From Sulfurimonas sp. (GTDB lineage: Bacteria; Campylobacterota; Campylobacteria; Campylobacterales; Sulfurimonadaceae), in assembly GCA_027066935.1 (NCBI GenBank), contig JAMOMX010000425.1, positions 1 through 5,897 of the forward strand: a DNA stretch of 5,897 bases, written 5' to 3'. Both the position numbers and the translations under genes were made by a program. Below, one piece after another: positions 5,844 to 5,897 of the stretch. The stretch's first letter is position 1. Every line of letters starts with the position of its first letter. The notes below the pieces were generated by a model. That model had not been told where the DNA came from. It worked only from the letters and a program-made list of their open reading frames with translations, and ran no database searches.

Positions 5844-5897
5844 TCAACCAATAAAGTCTCTAAAAGAGTCAAATTCTTGGTCGGTGTAACCCCGCAG
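5844..5897 (-). pseudogene. End of a partial minus-strand reading frame, possibly an upstream piece of the broken nuclease gene
   Basis: The minus strand reads LRGYTDQEFDSFRDFIG followed by TGA (5846-5844); the 5' part lies beyond the window. The GYTxxEF(D)S pattern resembles the stretch of the AAA-ATPase_like domain (about the middle of these proteins) that usually reads GYTxEEF/L. It is also in the same frame as the C-terminal remnant that starts at about 5783. One ATPase/nuclease gene with a central part of very roughly 200 codons missing would explain both. With only 17 codons this is a weak assignment, and an unrelated gene end is possible. Confidence 0.35.

Noticed and set aside
5819..5896. 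25-codon minus-strand frame in another phase (ending IIAKIYY) stopping beside the hairpin
   Set aside because: Its stop next to a terminator-like hairpin is attractive, but the peptide resembles nothing I recognise, while the overlapping GYTDQEFDS frame has a family-like pattern. It cannot be settled without sequence beyond the window.

Overview
The window looks like a low-GC genome of the Campylobacterota, most like a Sulfurimonas- or Sulfuricurvum-type bacterium. The evidence is AT-rich DNA, a GTG-started rpsL beginning PTINQLIRKERKK, T-rich promoters without a clear -35 box, and a remnant of the AAA-ATPase/PD-(D/E)XK family common in that group. The lineage is inferred from these features; no search was run.

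All intact genes read on the minus strand, so transcription runs from high to low coordinates. The core is a complete three-gene type I secretion operon: an outer-membrane TolC-family protein (5460-3583), a HlyB-type ABC exporter with a degenerate C39-like domain (3573-1468) and a HlyD-type adaptor (1467-163). The genes are 9 bp and 0 bp apart. Each downstream ribosome binding site sits at or over the end of the gene before it, which implies one mRNA. Together they would form an ATP-driven channel from cytoplasm to cell exterior. No substrate (RTX protein or large adhesin) is encoded here. The exporter lacks the catalytic residues of a leader peptidase, so the cargo probably carries an uncleaved C-terminal signal.

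The most unusual part is the first ~220 residues of the TolC-family protein. This is an acidic, low-complexity periplasmic extension containing three exact-length 20-residue tandem repeats (60 bp in the DNA) built on SLPLATIVEE, plus one diverged copy. Ordinary TolC proteins have no such region.

Downstream (80-1) is the start of rpsL (ribosomal protein S12), with its own Shine-Dalgarno sequence and a plausible promoter in the 82-bp gap. The secretion operon therefore lies directly upstream of the str ribosomal operon, a place normally held by rpoC in this phylum.

Upstream, 5461-5897 (437 bp) holds no intact gene. From the operon outward it contains: the TolC start signals; a 10-bp inverted repeat overlapping a 12-bp palindrome (candidate operator); a 58-codon 3' remnant of a PD-(D/E)XK nuclease gene; a strong hairpin with an alternative pairing; a convincing plus-strand -10 element; and at the edge a 17-codon minus-strand fragment that may be an earlier piece of the same broken nuclease gene.
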